From assembly GCF_002355515.1 (NCBI RefSeq), contig NZ_AP014809.1, positions 1,182,001 to 1,246,000 of the forward strand: a stretch of DNA of 64,000 nt, written 5' to 3'. This stretch comes from Methylorubrum populi. GTDB lineage: Bacteria > Pseudomonadota > Alphaproteobacteria > Rhizobiales > Beijerinckiaceae. Below are positions 30,903 through 40,192 of this stretch, in pieces; position 1 is the first letter of the stretch; the number at the start of each line of letters is the position of its first letter. The position numbers and the translations under genes were made by a program. Under the pieces are notes generated by a model that was not told the origin of the DNA, did not search any database, and worked only from the letters and a program-made list of their open reading frames with translations.

Positions 30903-33389
30903 ATGGATGATGCTCTCGATGACACCCTCGGCGACGCCTTCGCGTTCCTGCCCCCCGGGGGACGGACCGGTGCCGAGATCCGCGCCCGCGACTGGTCGGC
31001 GACCCCGATCGGGCCGCCGGAACGCTGGCCGCAATCGCTGCGCAGCGCGCTGTCCCTGATGCTGTCCTGCCCCACGGCGATGTTTCTCGCCTGGGGACCG
31101 GACCTGCTCTGCTTCTACAACGACGCCTACCGGCCCATCCTCGGCTACCGGCTCGCGACGGCCCTGGGGCAGCCCTTCCGCGAGGTCTGGGCGAGCATCT
31201 GGGACGAGATCGGCCCCCTGGTGGACGCGACGCTCGCGGGCGAGAGCCAGACCCTCACCGACGTCATGCTCGACCTCTCGCGCGAGGGACGTCCCGAGCA
31301 GGGCTGGTGGTCCTTCACCTACTCGCCCGCCTACGACGAGGCCGGCGCCGTCAGCGGCCTGTTCTGCGTCACGGCCGAGAGCACGGACCGCGTTCTCGGG
31401 GAGCGGCGCCTGCGCGAGAGCGAGGACCATTACCGCCACACGGTCGAGCTCAATCCGCAGGTGCCCTGGACCTGCGACCCGGCCGGCAACGTCACGTCCT
31501 ACTCGAACCGCTGGCTCGAACTGACCGGGCAGGCCCCGGGTGAGCCTAACGGCTCGGGCTGGGCCAAGTCGCTTCATCCCGACGACGTGCCCTGGACCAT
31601 GACCGTTTTCGCGAACTGCCTCGCCTCGGGCGAGCCGGTCGATGTGGATTACCGCATCCGCATCGCCCGCACCGGCGCGTACCGCTGGATGCGGGCGCGC
31701 GCCCGGCCGCGGCGCGACGCGGACGGCGCGATCATCCGCTGGTACGGCGTCGTCGAGGATATCCACGACCGCAAGCTCGCCGAGGAGCGGCTGCAGGAGA
31801 TGAACGCCACGCTGGAGCGGCGCGTCGCGGATGCGCTCGCTCAGCGCAAGCTCTGGGCCGACGTGTTCGAGACCACCGACGCCCTCGTGGCCGCACTCGA
31901 CCGCGATTATCGCGTGCTCGCCGTGAACCGGGCCTATGCGGACGAGTTCGAGAGCATCTACGGCGTGCGGCCCGCGGTCGGTGACGATCTCCTCGACCTG
32001 CTCGGCGACCACGCCGATCAACGCGCCGCGGCGCAGGCGGTCTGGTCCCGCGCCCTTTCCGGGGAGGAATTCACCCTGGTCGAGGCGTTCGGCGACTCGG
32101 AACGCAGGCGCCCCTCCTACGAGTTGCGGTTCACGACGCTGCGGGACAGCGCAGGACAGGCGATCGGAGCCTTCCAGTACGCCCAGGACGTCACCGAGCG
32201 GCTGCGCAGCCAGGCGCAACTCGCCCGAGCTGAGGAGGCGCTCCGCCATGCCCAGAAAATGGAGGCCGTCGGTCAGCTGACCGGAGGCGTGGCCCACGAC
32301 TTCAACAACCTGCTGACCATCATCCGCTCGTCGATCGAGTTCCTGCGCCGTCCGAACCTTCCGGAAGAGCGGCGAAACCGCTACCTCGAGGCGGTCTCGG
32401 ACACGGTCGACCGCGCCGCCAAGCTGACGAGCCAGCTCCTGTCCTTCGCCCGGCGCCAGCCCCTCAAGCCCGAGGTGTTCGACCTCGGCGAGCGGCTTCG
32501 GAGCGTGGCGGACATGATGAACGCGGTGACCGGCACCCGCATCCACATCGCGATGGAGGTGCCGGAGGCGCCCTGCCACGTTCGGGTCGACCCGAGTCAG
32601 TTCGAGACCGCACTGGTCAACCTCGCCGTCAACGCCCGCGACGCCGTGGCCGGTGAGGGGACCCTGACGCTCCGGCTCGGCTGCGGCGCGGCGCTGCCCT
32701 CGATCCGCGGCCATGCCGGCGCGGCCGGCCCGTTCGCCGCGATCTCGGTCACCGACGACGGGACCGGGATCGCCCCCGAGCATCTGACGCGCATCTTCGA
32801 GCCCTTCTACACCACGAAGGCCGTGGGCAAGGGAACGGGATTGGGCCTGAGCCAGGTCATCGGCTTCGCCAAGCAGTCGGGTGGCGACATCGACGTGGCG
32901 AGCGAACCGGGCAACGGCACCACGTTCACGCTCTATCTCCCCCAGGTCGATGCGCCCGAGCCGGCGGCGAAGCCGGGGGAGGACGCGGCCGAGTTCCAGG
33001 CCGAGGGGCGGGCGCTCTGCGTGCTCGTGGTCGAGGACAATCTCGATGTCGGGCGCTTCTGCACCCAGCTTCTGGAGGATCTCGGGCATTCGATCGTCTG
33101 GGCGCACGACGCCGAGACGGCGCTCGTCGAGTTCGAAAAGGTGCCGTTCCGGTTCGACGCCGTCTTCTCGGACGTGGTGATGCCGGGGATGGGCGGGGTC
33201 GAGCTCGCCCGGCGGCTGAAGGCCGGCCACCCGAACCTGCCGATCATCCTGACCACCGGCTACAGCGACGTGCTGGCCCAGGACGACGCGCACGGCTTCG
33301 ACCTCGTCCGCAAGCCCTACTCGGCCGAGCAGGTCGCGCGGGCCCTGCGCGGGGTCCCGAACCGGCGTCCCCGGCCGGGACCGGCTTGA
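30903..33389 (+). CDS. Multi-PAS hybrid histidine kinase with receiver domain
   Basis: 828 residues from ATG 30903 (MDDALDDTLGDAFAFL). Three PAS-like modules (about 35-170, 180-300, 320-440) are followed by a HisKA domain with the acceptor His in GGVAHDFNNLLTIIRSSIEF. An HATPase follows (AVNARDAVAGEGTL, VTDDGTGIAPEHLTRIFEPF, GKGTGLGLSQVIGFAKQSGG). A C-terminal receiver domain (LCVLVVEDNLDVGRFC) has the phospho-Asp in VFSDVVMPGMGG and the Lys in VRKPYSAEQ. Soluble. Signal and output are unknown; the close divergent HWE kinase may be functionally linked. Confidence 0.95.
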   Translation: MDDALDDTLGDAFAFLPPGGRTGAEIRARDWSATPIGPPERWPQSLRSALSLMLSCPTAMFLAWGPDLLCFYNDAYRPILGYRLATALGQPFREVWASIWDEIGPLVDATLAGESQTLTDVMLDLSREGRPEQGWWSFTYSPAYDEAGAVSGLFCVTAESTDRVLGERRLRESEDHYRHTVELNPQVPWTCDPAGNVTSYSNRWLELTGQAPGEPNGSGWAKSLHPDDVPWTMTVFANCLASGEPVDVDYRIRIARTGAYRWMRARARPRRDADGAIIRWYGVVEDIHDRKLAEERLQEMNATLERRVADALAQRKLWADVFETTDALVAALDRDYRVLAVNRAYADEFESIYGVRPAVGDDLLDLLGDHADQRAAAQAVWSRALSGEEFTLVEAFGDSERRRPSYELRFTTLRDSAGQAIGAFQYAQDVTERLRSQAQLARAEEALRHAQKMEAVGQLTGGVAHDFNNLLTIIRSSIEFLRRPNLPEERRNRYLEAVSDTVDRAAKLTSQLLSFARRQPLKPEVFDLGERLRSVADMMNAVTGTRIHIAMEVPEAPCHVRVDPSQFETALVNLAVNARDAVAGEGTLTLRLGCGAALPSIRGHAGAAGPFAAISVTDDGTGIAPEHLTRIFEPFYTTKAVGKGTGLGLSQVIGFAKQSGGDIDVASEPGNGTTFTLYLPQVDAPEPAAKPGEDAAEFQAEGRALCVLVVEDNLDVGRFCTQLLEDLGHSIVWAHDAETALVEFEKVPFRFDAVFSDVVMPGMGGVELARRLKAGHPNLPIILTTGYSDVLAQDDAHGFDLVRKPYSAEQVARALRGVPNRRPRPGPA

Positions 33390-33462
33390 GAACGGGTGCC
33401 GGGTGAGGGCTCTCTCAAGCGCAGGCTCCGTCCGCATCCTATCGGCGGGCCGCCTGCCGGAA

Positions 33463-34098
33463 TCAGGCGCCCGCCGGACCGGTGGAACCGCCGGGAGGCT
33501 GGGGGCTGGTGCCGGTCCCCGGCGTCTCCGTGGTGGCGCTGTCGGTGCTGGAAGACGGTGCCGCCTCGGCGCTTCCGGGCATCGACACCTCCGGCCCCGA
33601 CAAGGCCGCCTGCAGACGGCTTTCCTGCTCCGGTGAGAGGGAGGAGCGGATCACCCGCCCCCGGAATTGCGACATCTGCGCGAGAACCCTCTCCGGCTGC
33701 GCCCGGCGCACGAGGATGAACAGGGCCGAGGTGTTCGGCTGAAGGGCTTCGGAGACGGAGCGGATGAAATCGTCATTGATGCCGTAATCGGCGAGCTTGC
33801 CCGACAAGGCCCCCGCCCCCGCGCCGAGGGCGGCCCCCGTGGCGAGGCCGAGCAACGGGTTGAGGAACAGGAGGCCCACCAGCGAGCCCCACATCGCGCC
33901 CCAGATGCCGCCGGACGCCGCCCCGGCTCCGACCAGATCGACGCTCTGCTTGAGCCGCAGCTTACCGTCGGGGCTGCGAACGGCGACCACCGCATCCTCC
34001 AGATCGATCAGGTACTCGGTCTGCAGGCGGGCCAACTCGTTCAGAGCGCGATCCGCCTCGTGCGGATCCTCGAAGCCAATCACCACAAGCTCGGCCAT
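33463..34098 (-). CDS. DUF1269-domain protein
   Basis: 211 residues. The core MAELVVIGFEDPHEADRALN ... LRLKQSVDLVGAGAASGGIW, then a Gly/Ala-rich hydrophobic hairpin (WGSLVGLLFLNPLLGLATGA, ALGAGAGALSGKLADYGIND) and FIRSVSEALQPNTSALFILV, is characteristic of DUF1269. The C-terminal 50 residues are Ser/Thr/Pro/Gly-rich and low complexity. The glycine-rich segment may insert in the membrane. Function unknown; such proteins are often stress-associated. Confidence 0.88.
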   Translation of the reverse strand: MAELVVIGFEDPHEADRALNELARLQTEYLIDLEDAVVAVRSPDGKLRLKQSVDLVGAGAASGGIWGAMWGSLVGLLFLNPLLGLATGAALGAGAGALSGKLADYGINDDFIRSVSEALQPNTSALFILVRRAQPERVLAQMSQFRGRVIRSSLSPEQESRLQAALSGPEVSMPGSAEAAPSSSTDSATTETPGTGTSPQPPGGSTGPAGA

Positions 34099-34697
34099 TC
34101 ATTCCTCCTCGCTGAATACCGCGCGACCGGTGGTTTCCGCCGCACTCTGGTCGGGATGTCGAACCGGGCCCGCCGACCCGCGCGGACCATGGACCGCCAA
34201 GGGACGATCACGGGCACAATCCTCGCGTGTTCAGGGGCTCGACGCCCGAAGTCTCGCCGATGCCGACCGCGGCCTATCCGCTTCGGATTCGGGATGCTCT
34301 CCGGGCGTCGCGCATCCGAGAAAAAAGGCGACCGCGGAGGCGACGGCAGCACAGCGGCGCCGATCCAAGCCGCATTCCGGCACAAAATCAGACGATGACA
34401 CCCGATTTACGGAAACATCTCACGGTGAGCCGCACCATCGTCTGGACCCGACCATCGCCCCACCAACATCTGAGAGTGCATTCCCAATCCTATCTCACAA
34501 ATCGGCAGCCTCAATTGATCTGCCTCATTGGAAGACTCGGCCGGCGGGCCAAGAAGAGGCTCCGGCGGGGAACGACGGCTTCAACCGTGCGTAGCGCAAG
34601 TCTTCGCCCGGCATCCATGCCCGCGACGACGAACCGGTGACCGCCGGATCCGTCACACCGGAACAACGACACCGTCCGCATTCTCGGGAGAAGCGCT
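34099..34697. other. 599-bp intergenic region upstream of oleate hydratase
   Basis: Divergent gap between the DUF1269 gene and ohyA. AT-richer than its surroundings from about 34380 to 34530. Overlapping short frames exist on both strands without coherent features. I see no tRNA, repeat or clear promoter boxes; it must hold promoters for both genes. Confidence 0.35.
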
Positions 34698-36665
34698 ATG
34701 GCCGGGGCCCGTCCAGGCGAAGAAGGCCGCGAGTTCATCGTCGAAGCGGATGCGTCGGCGGCCTATTGGCACCACCGGCCCGACAACACGCTCCCGCCCC
34801 CTGACATGATGGGCGCCTATATGCGCAACCGCCCCGTGCCTCTGCGGCATGTGGCGGGGCGCAAGGCCTGGATCATCGGCGGCGGCATCGCCGGACTGGC
34901 GGCGGCCTTCTACATGATCCGCGACGGCGGCATGAAGGGTGAGGACATCACGATCCTCGACGCCCTGACCGTCGAGGGCGGCTCCCTCGACGGTGCCGGC
35001 AATCCGGAAGACGGCTACATCATCCGCGGTGGCCGCGAGATGAACTGGAACTACGACAACCTCTGGGACATGTTCCAGGATGTTCAGGCGCTGGAACTGC
35101 CGGAGGGCTACAGCGTCCTCGACGAGTACCGGCTCGTCAACGACCGCGATCCCAACTACTCCAAGGCGCGACTCATGCACCAGCAGGGGCAGATTCGCGA
35201 TTTTTCGCGGTTCGGCCTTACGAAAACCCAGCAGTGGGAGCTGATCCGGCTGCTGCTCAAGCGCAAGGAAGATCTCGACGACATCACGATCGAGCAATAT
35301 TTCAGCCCAGGCTTTCTCGAGACCAATTTTTGGTTTCTCTGGCGCTCCATGTTCGCCTTCGAGAACTGGCAGAGCCTGCTCGAGATGAAGCTCTACATGC
35401 ACCGCTTCCTCGATGCGATCGACGGATTGACGGACATGTCGGCGCTCGTCTTTCCAAAGTACAATCAGTACGACAGCTTCGTCCGCCCGCTGGTCAACCA
35501 CCTCCTGGCCCGCGGTGTGACGGTGCGCTTCGGCGTGCGGGCCACCGATCTGGCGATGCGCGTCGACGGCGACACCCGGACCGTCACGGGCATCCATATC
35601 CGGGCGGACGGCAAGGACGAGGTCATTCCGGTCGAGGCGACGGATGTGGTCGTCGCCCTGACCGGCTCGATGACCGAAGGCACGGCCTATGGCGACATGT
35701 ACCATGCACCGGTCCTCGAACGCGGCCGTCACGATCCGGGCGAGGACAGCGATTGGACGCTCTGGAAGAATCTGGCCGAGAAGTCTCCGATCTTCGGAAA
35801 GCCGGCGAAGTTCTACGGCGACACCGAGAAATCGATGTGGGAATCGGTGACGCTGACCTGCGAACCTTCGCCTCTTGTCGAGCGCCTGAAGGAGCTGGCG
35901 GTCAATGATCCCTATTCAGGCAAGACCGTGACGGGTGGGATCATCACCTTCACGGATTCGAACTGGGTACTGAGCGTGACCTGCAACCGCCAGCCGCATT
36001 TCCCCGGACAACCCGGCGACGTGCTGGTGCTTTGGGCCTACGCGCTCCTGATGGACAAGGACGGAAACCACGTCCGCAAGCCGATGCCGGCCTGTACGGG
36101 CCGGGAGATCTTGGACGAGCTCTGCTACCATCTCGGGATCGCCGATCAGTGCGAGGCGGTCGCGGCCAGGACGAAGGTGCGCCTGGCGCTCATGCCCTAC
36201 ATCACCGCGATGTTCATGCCCCGTGCGGCGGGCGACCGGCCGCACGTGGTGCCGAGGGGCTGCACGAATCTGGGCCTGCTGGGCCAGTTCGTCGAAACCT
36301 CGAACGACATCGTCTTCACGATGGACAGTTCGATCCGGACCGCGCGGGTCGCCGTCTACACGCTGCTCGGGCTGCCGAAGCAGGTGCCGGACATCAGCCC
36401 CGTCCAATACGATATCCGCAACCTTCTCAAGGCGGCGCGGGCCTTGAACAACAACGAGCCCTTCCCCGGCGAACGCCTGCTGCATCGGCTGCTCGGCCGA
36501 ACCTATTACGCGCATATCCTGCCGCCCCTGCCGGACCTCGAGGGCCCACCCCGCGGGTCGGCTCAGCTCGAGATGAAGCATCTGCTCAGCAAGAGACAGC
36601 AGGCGCTGAACGCCATCAGCGCATCCTTCGAGCAGATTCGCGGGCACCTCAAATCGCCGAAATGA
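34698..36665 (+). CDS. ohyA: Oleate hydratase (myosin-cross-reactive-antigen family)
   Basis: Adds water to the cis-9 double bond of oleic acid, giving 10-hydroxystearate; an FAD protein. 655 residues, in the size range of the longer class. Visible: FAD motif [40 protein letters not shown]; the family region [16 protein letters not shown] with its conserved Glu; [47 protein letters not shown] near the C-terminal FAD contact. The enzyme protects bacteria from free unsaturated fatty acids or detoxifies them. It stands alone. Confidence 0.95.
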   Translation: MAGARPGEEGREFIVEADASAAYWHHRPDNTLPPPDMMGAYMRNRPVPLRHVAGRKAWIIGGGIAGLAAAFYMIRDGGMKGEDITILDALTVEGGSLDGAGNPEDGYIIRGGREMNWNYDNLWDMFQDVQALELPEGYSVLDEYRLVNDRDPNYSKARLMHQQGQIRDFSRFGLTKTQQWELIRLLLKRKEDLDDITIEQYFSPGFLETNFWFLWRSMFAFENWQSLLEMKLYMHRFLDAIDGLTDMSALVFPKYNQYDSFVRPLVNHLLARGVTVRFGVRATDLAMRVDGDTRTVTGIHIRADGKDEVIPVEATDVVVALTGSMTEGTAYGDMYHAPVLERGRHDPGEDSDWTLWKNLAEKSPIFGKPAKFYGDTEKSMWESVTLTCEPSPLVERLKELAVNDPYSGKTVTGGIITFTDSNWVLSVTCNRQPHFPGQPGDVLVLWAYALLMDKDGNHVRKPMPACTGREILDELCYHLGIADQCEAVAARTKVRLALMPYITAMFMPRAAGDRPHVVPRGCTNLGLLGQFVETSNDIVFTMDSSIRTARVAVYTLLGLPKQVPDISPVQYDIRNLLKAARALNNNEPFPGERLLHRLLGRTYYAHILPPLPDLEGPPRGSAQLEMKHLLSKRQQALNAISASFEQIRGHLKSPK

Positions 36666-37065
36666 TCACAGCCCTCTGAGAGCACAGATCGTTACCCCTC
36701 CTCCCGAAAGCAGATTATTCGAGCATATTTTTCGCATCCGAAATTCACACCCGACCGACCAAGAGATTTCGCGGATCGACCTGACAACACGAGCTTCGAG
36801 ACACTCGAGGAGATGCTGATACAACCGGCTCTCCTCTCCACCGTGCGCATCTTCGATGCGACGCCGGCGGCCTTGTTCTGCAGCCCGGCCCGAACTCCGC
36901 TCCGGTTTTACCGCCGCCCGACCACGATCTCGCCCCAGAATCGCCGAGTGCCGCCAGCCATTTGGTGAACGACACATTGACCGGCGATGGGAGCGTTACG
37001 CCCGCGCCGACAGGGCGGTTCGGGAGCGGAGGCTGCTCCGGAACGTGAATTTGGGCGGCGCAAGC
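36666..37065. other. 400-bp intergenic region upstream of the first DUF2778 gene
   Basis: The first 150 bp are AT-rich (around 36715-36760) and may contain the promoter. The later part is open in frame with the DUF2778 gene back to 36856 but is Arg/Pro-rich and not protein-like. Nothing else supported. Confidence 0.35.
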
Positions 37066-38139
37066 ATGGCACATCCTCTCCTCTCATGGGCTCTGCCGAC
37101 GACGGCCTATCTGAGCGCGGCGCTGATCCTGGCCTCCTCCGCCCCGTTCGGGTCGCTCGGTCTGCCGCCCCGGCACCCTGTCGTGCTGCCGCTCGCGGAA
37201 GAGCCGGGGCTGCCAACGGACGTACCGGCCGAAACCGTGGCCCGAGAATTCGTCCAAGAACCCGTTCAGGAAACGGCTCACGTGCCCGGCGGAGCGCCGC
37301 CCGCCGCACCGGAGGCTGCGGAGCCTCAGACTATTGCCCTTGCCGAGTGGGAGCCGCAGGCACTGCCCGCGCCGACCGAGGCCCGGTTCGGCATGGCGGC
37401 CCTGTTCTGGCTTCCGGCCCCGCCGCAGGAGACCGCGATGGCCCAGCGCGTGCCCCTGCCCGTGCGGCGCCCGCCCGAGCTGAGCGCCCTCGGAGCGGCG
37501 GCCGCCCTGCGCCGGGCCGAGCGGCTCGCCGCCCGCCGGACCACCGTGGCGGCCGCGCCGGCCGAGACGGAGGACACCCGCACCTTCTTCGAGAAGTTGC
37601 TCGGCGTCGAGAAGCCCGCCTCTCCCGCGCCGGCCCTCGCCTATACGGCCCTGGAGAGCGGCGCCGTCGAGTCGGCCGCCCGCCGGCCGCTCACCGCGCC
37701 GAGCCCGATCACGCCGCCAGCCGGCGAAGGCGGCATCGCGGTCTACGACATCAGTGCCCAGAGCGTGGTCCTGCCGAACGGCGAGCGGCTGGAAGCGCAT
37801 TCCGGTCTCGGTGAGAGCATGGACGACCCGCGCTTCGTCCATCTCAAGATGCGCGGCCCGACGCCGCCGGGCACCTACGACCTGACGGAGCGCGAGGCGC
37901 CGTTCCACGGCGTGCGGGCGCTCCGGCTCACGCCGGTCGGCGGCAGTGAGGCGATCTACGGCCGCGTCGGCCTGCTCACCCACACCTATCTGCTCGGCCC
38001 CAACGGTGCCTCGAACGGCTGCATCTCGTTCAAGGATTACGACAAGTTCCTGCAGGCCTATCTGCGCGGCGAGATCCGCCGCGTCGTGGTTGTCCCGGGC
38101 CGCGGTCGCGATACCAACCCGCTGGTCGCATCGCGATAA
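37066..38139 (+). CDS. DUF2778 protein (L,D-transpeptidase-like fold), copy 1
   Basis: 357 residues. An N-terminal membrane/signal segment (SWALPTTAYLSAALILASSA), then a ~190-residue Ala/Pro/Glu-rich linker. The C-terminal DUF2778 domain contains IAVYDISAQSVVLPNGERLE, GTYDLTEREAPFHGVRALRL and the putative catalytic element THTYLLGPNGASNGCISFKD (His and Cys spaced as in L,D-transpeptidases). DUF2778 includes Tlde1-type peptidoglycan-acting effectors, but this copy has a membrane anchor and no secretion-system neighbours, so a house-keeping envelope role is more likely. A close paralogue lies at 48944. Confidence 0.85.
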   Translation: MAHPLLSWALPTTAYLSAALILASSAPFGSLGLPPRHPVVLPLAEEPGLPTDVPAETVAREFVQEPVQETAHVPGGAPPAAPEAAEPQTIALAEWEPQALPAPTEARFGMAALFWLPAPPQETAMAQRVPLPVRRPPELSALGAAAALRRAERLAARRTTVAAAPAETEDTRTFFEKLLGVEKPASPAPALAYTALESGAVESAARRPLTAPSPITPPAGEGGIAVYDISAQSVVLPNGERLEAHSGLGESMDDPRFVHLKMRGPTPPGTYDLTEREAPFHGVRALRLTPVGGSEAIYGRVGLLTHTYLLGPNGASNGCISFKDYDKFLQAYLRGEIRRVVVVPGRGRDTNPLVASR

Positions 38140-38201
38140 CGGCGCCCAGCGCCACATATGCTTTCTTTCTGAGAAAAATTAATTCTCTTTACGCTCGATT
38201 C

Positions 38202-38217
38202 TGGCCTGATCTTCGCA
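38202..38217 (+). promoter_or_regulatory. Candidate sigma-54 promoter for the urease operon
   Basis: TGGCCTGATCTTCGCA has GG (38203-38204) and GC (38215-38216) separated by 10 bases, the sigma-54 spacing, in an AT-rich island 100 nt upstream of ureE. The GAGAAAAATTAATTCTC palindrome lies just upstream (38171-38187). Nitrogen control of urease would fit, but the -12 element is imperfect. Confidence 0.3.
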
Positions 38218-38318
38218 TAGAGTCCGAGAGGTGCAGGAACCGCGCTGCGGTTTCGGCGCCCGAAGACCAACCCGGCCCGCTCTCGGGCGGGGCGTCGTGT
38301 GTATCGGAGTCGTGGCGT

Positions 38319-38780
38319 ATGCGTGTGATCCAACGCGTCCTGGGCAGCCGGTCGGAGGCTGGTCTCGCCGAGCGCCTGCATCACCTCGAGCATCACGGCG
38401 CGGTGGACATTCTGCGGGTTCCGAGCGCCGACATGGCCCGGCGCCGCCTCCGGGCGACGACGATAGGCGGCGAGGAGATCGCGCTCGCCCTGCCGCGGGA
38501 TCAGGCCCTGTTCGATGGGGCCGTGCTCGTCCTCGACGACCATCATGCCCTGATCGCCCGCGTCGGCACCGAGCGCTGGCTGCGGCTCGTGCCGGAGAAC
38601 GCGGCCGACGCGCTCGAACTCGGCTACCATGCCGGCAACCTGCACTGGCGGGTGCGCTTCGACGGCGGGGCGATCCTCGTGGCGCTAGAGGGACCGGCGG
38701 AGGACTACCTCGTGCGCCTCGGCGCACTGGTCACGGAAGGCCGCGTCACCCATTCCGTCGATGCCGCCGAGGTGGGCTGA
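38319..38780 (+). CDS. ureE: Urease accessory protein UreE (nickel chaperone)
   Basis: 153 residues. It delivers Ni to the urease apoprotein complex. The C-terminal metal-binding fold is visible in ALELGYHAGNLHWRVRFDGG (conserved GNxHxP-like region, here GNLHWR). The N-terminal peptide-binding domain begins MRVIQRVLGSRSEAGLAERL. It lacks the His-rich C-terminal tail of some UreE and ends HSVDAAEVG, suggesting only the core metal site. First gene of the urease operon; ureF begins 5 nt after its stop. Confidence 0.9.
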   Translation: MRVIQRVLGSRSEAGLAERLHHLEHHGAVDILRVPSADMARRRLRATTIGGEEIALALPRDQALFDGAVLVLDDHHALIARVGTERWLRLVPENAADALELGYHAGNLHWRVRFDGGAILVALEGPAEDYLVRLGALVTEGRVTHSVDAAEVG

Positions 38781-38785
38781 TCGCC

Positions 38786-39466
38786 TTGCTCGCCGCCCTC
38801 ACCGCGCTTCAGCAGGCCGACACCGCCTTCCCGAGCGGCAGCTTCGCCTTCTCCAACGGCCTCGAAGGTTTGATCGCGGAAAACCCCGCCTTCGACGAGG
38901 CGGCGCTCGCCCGCACCCTCGCGGCCGCCCTGCGCTTCCGCTGGGCCGGCACGGACCGGGTCGCGCTGATCCTCGCCCACCGCGCAGGTCCTGCGATCGA
39001 GCGGCTGGCAGTGATCGACGCGGCGGTCGAGGCCGCCTCGCTGTCCGAGCCGATGCGGGTCGGCAGCCGCCGCAACGGCGCCTCGCTGCTCGCCTCGCAT
39101 GCCCGCCTCGGCACGCCGGGCGCCGCCGAACTGCGCGCGGCCGTGCGGGCGGGCCGGCTGCTCGGACATCTTCCCACGATCCAGGGCGCCCTGTGGCCGG
39201 CTCTCGGCCTCGACGAGCCCACCGCGTCGTCCATCTCCGGCTATCTCTTCGCCAGCGGCCTGACCTCGGCCGCGGTGCGGCTCGGCGCCATCGGCGCGAT
39301 CGAGGCGCAGCGGAGCCTGAGCGGCGCGCTGCCCTTGATCGCCGCGCTTCTGGAACACCCCGTCGCCGAGCCGGAGGGCGAGATCGCGCTCACCGGCTTC
39401 ACCCCGCTGATCGAGATCGCCGCGATGCGCCAGGCCCAGGCCGAGCTGCGCCTGTTCGCGAACTGA
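38786..39466 (+). CDS. ureF: Urease accessory protein UreF
   Basis: About 226 residues from a TTG start 5 nt after ureE. All-helical; with UreD and UreG it forms the urease activation complex. Family start LTALQQADTAFPSGSFAFSN GLEG is clear, with LSEPMRVGSRRNGASLLASH, GHLPTIQGALWPALG and SGYLFASGLTSAAVRLGAIG following. The frame is open upstream to 38231, but that stretch overlaps ureE and is Arg/Pro-rich. The start codon is inferred from the family N-terminus. Confidence 0.9.
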   Translation: MLAALTALQQADTAFPSGSFAFSNGLEGLIAENPAFDEAALARTLAAALRFRWAGTDRVALILAHRAGPAIERLAVIDAAVEAASLSEPMRVGSRRNGASLLASHARLGTPGAAELRAAVRAGRLLGHLPTIQGALWPALGLDEPTASSISGYLFASGLTSAAVRLGAIGAIEAQRSLSGALPLIAALLEHPVAEPEGEIALTGFTPLIEIAAMRQAQAELRLFAN

Positions 39467-39481
39467 CAAGGAGCCGCGCCG

Positions 39482-40177
39482 ATGCTGCTGACGCCGACCG
39501 AGATGGAACGGCTCACGATCTTCACCGCCGCCGAACTCGCCCGCAAGCGGCGGGCGCGAGGGCTGAAGCTCAACTACCCCGAGGCGGTGGCGATCATCAC
39601 CGACGAGATCCTGGAGGGCGCCCGCGACGGGCGCTCCGTGGCCGATCTGATCGGCTGGGGCTCGACCATCCTGACCACCGGCGACGTGATGCCGGGGGTG
39701 GCCGCGATGATGCCGATCCTGCAGGTCGAGTGCGTTTTCCCCGACGGCACCAAGCTCGTCACCGTGCACGAGCCGATCCGGCCCGCCGAAGGGGCTGAGC
39801 CCGACACCCTCGAACCCGGCGCGATTCTGCCGGCGGAGGGCGAGATCGAACTCGCCGCCGGGCGCCCGCGGGTCACGATTGAGGTCGTCAACACCGGCGA
39901 CCGGCCGGTGCAGATCGGCTCGCACTACCACTTCTTCGAGGTCAACCGGGCGCTCGATTTCGACCGGGCCAAGGCGCTGGGCTTCCGCCTCGACATCCCG
40001 GCGGGCACGGCGGTGCGGTTCGAGCCGGGCCAGCGCAAGACGGTGACGCTCACGGGCTTCGGCGGCGCCAAGGAACTCACCGGCCTCAACAACCTGACGC
40101 AGGGCAAGCTCGACTCCGACGCCGTCCGCGCCGACGCGCTGGCCCGCGCCCGGGCCCGCGGCTTCAAGGGCGCCTGA
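39482..40177 (+). CDS. ureAB: Urease gamma-beta fused subunit
   Basis: 231 residues combining two normally separate proteins. The gamma part (about 1-100) is [20 protein letters not shown] ... [20 protein letters not shown]. The beta part (about 115-225) contains [37 protein letters not shown] and [18 protein letters not shown] similar gamma-beta fusion is known as UreA of Helicobacter. The linker ([17 protein letters not shown]) joins them without a stop. Structural subunit of urease, which hydrolyses urea to ammonia and carbamate. A GGAG ribosome site precedes ATG 39482. Confidence 0.96.
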   Translation: MLLTPTEMERLTIFTAAELARKRRARGLKLNYPEAVAIITDEILEGARDGRSVADLIGWGSTILTTGDVMPGVAAMMPILQVECVFPDGTKLVTVHEPIRPAEGAEPDTLEPGAILPAEGEIELAAGRPRVTIEVVNTGDRPVQIGSHYHFFEVNRALDFDRAKALGFRLDIPAGTAVRFEPGQRKTVTLTGFGGAKELTGLNNLTQGKLDSDAVRADALARARARGFKGA

Positions 40178-40192
40178 GGGAGACGGAAAAAC

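Noticed and set aside
36856..37065. Extension of the DUF2778 protein upstream of its signal segment
   Set aside because: Arg-rich, would bury the membrane anchor; likely leader DNA.
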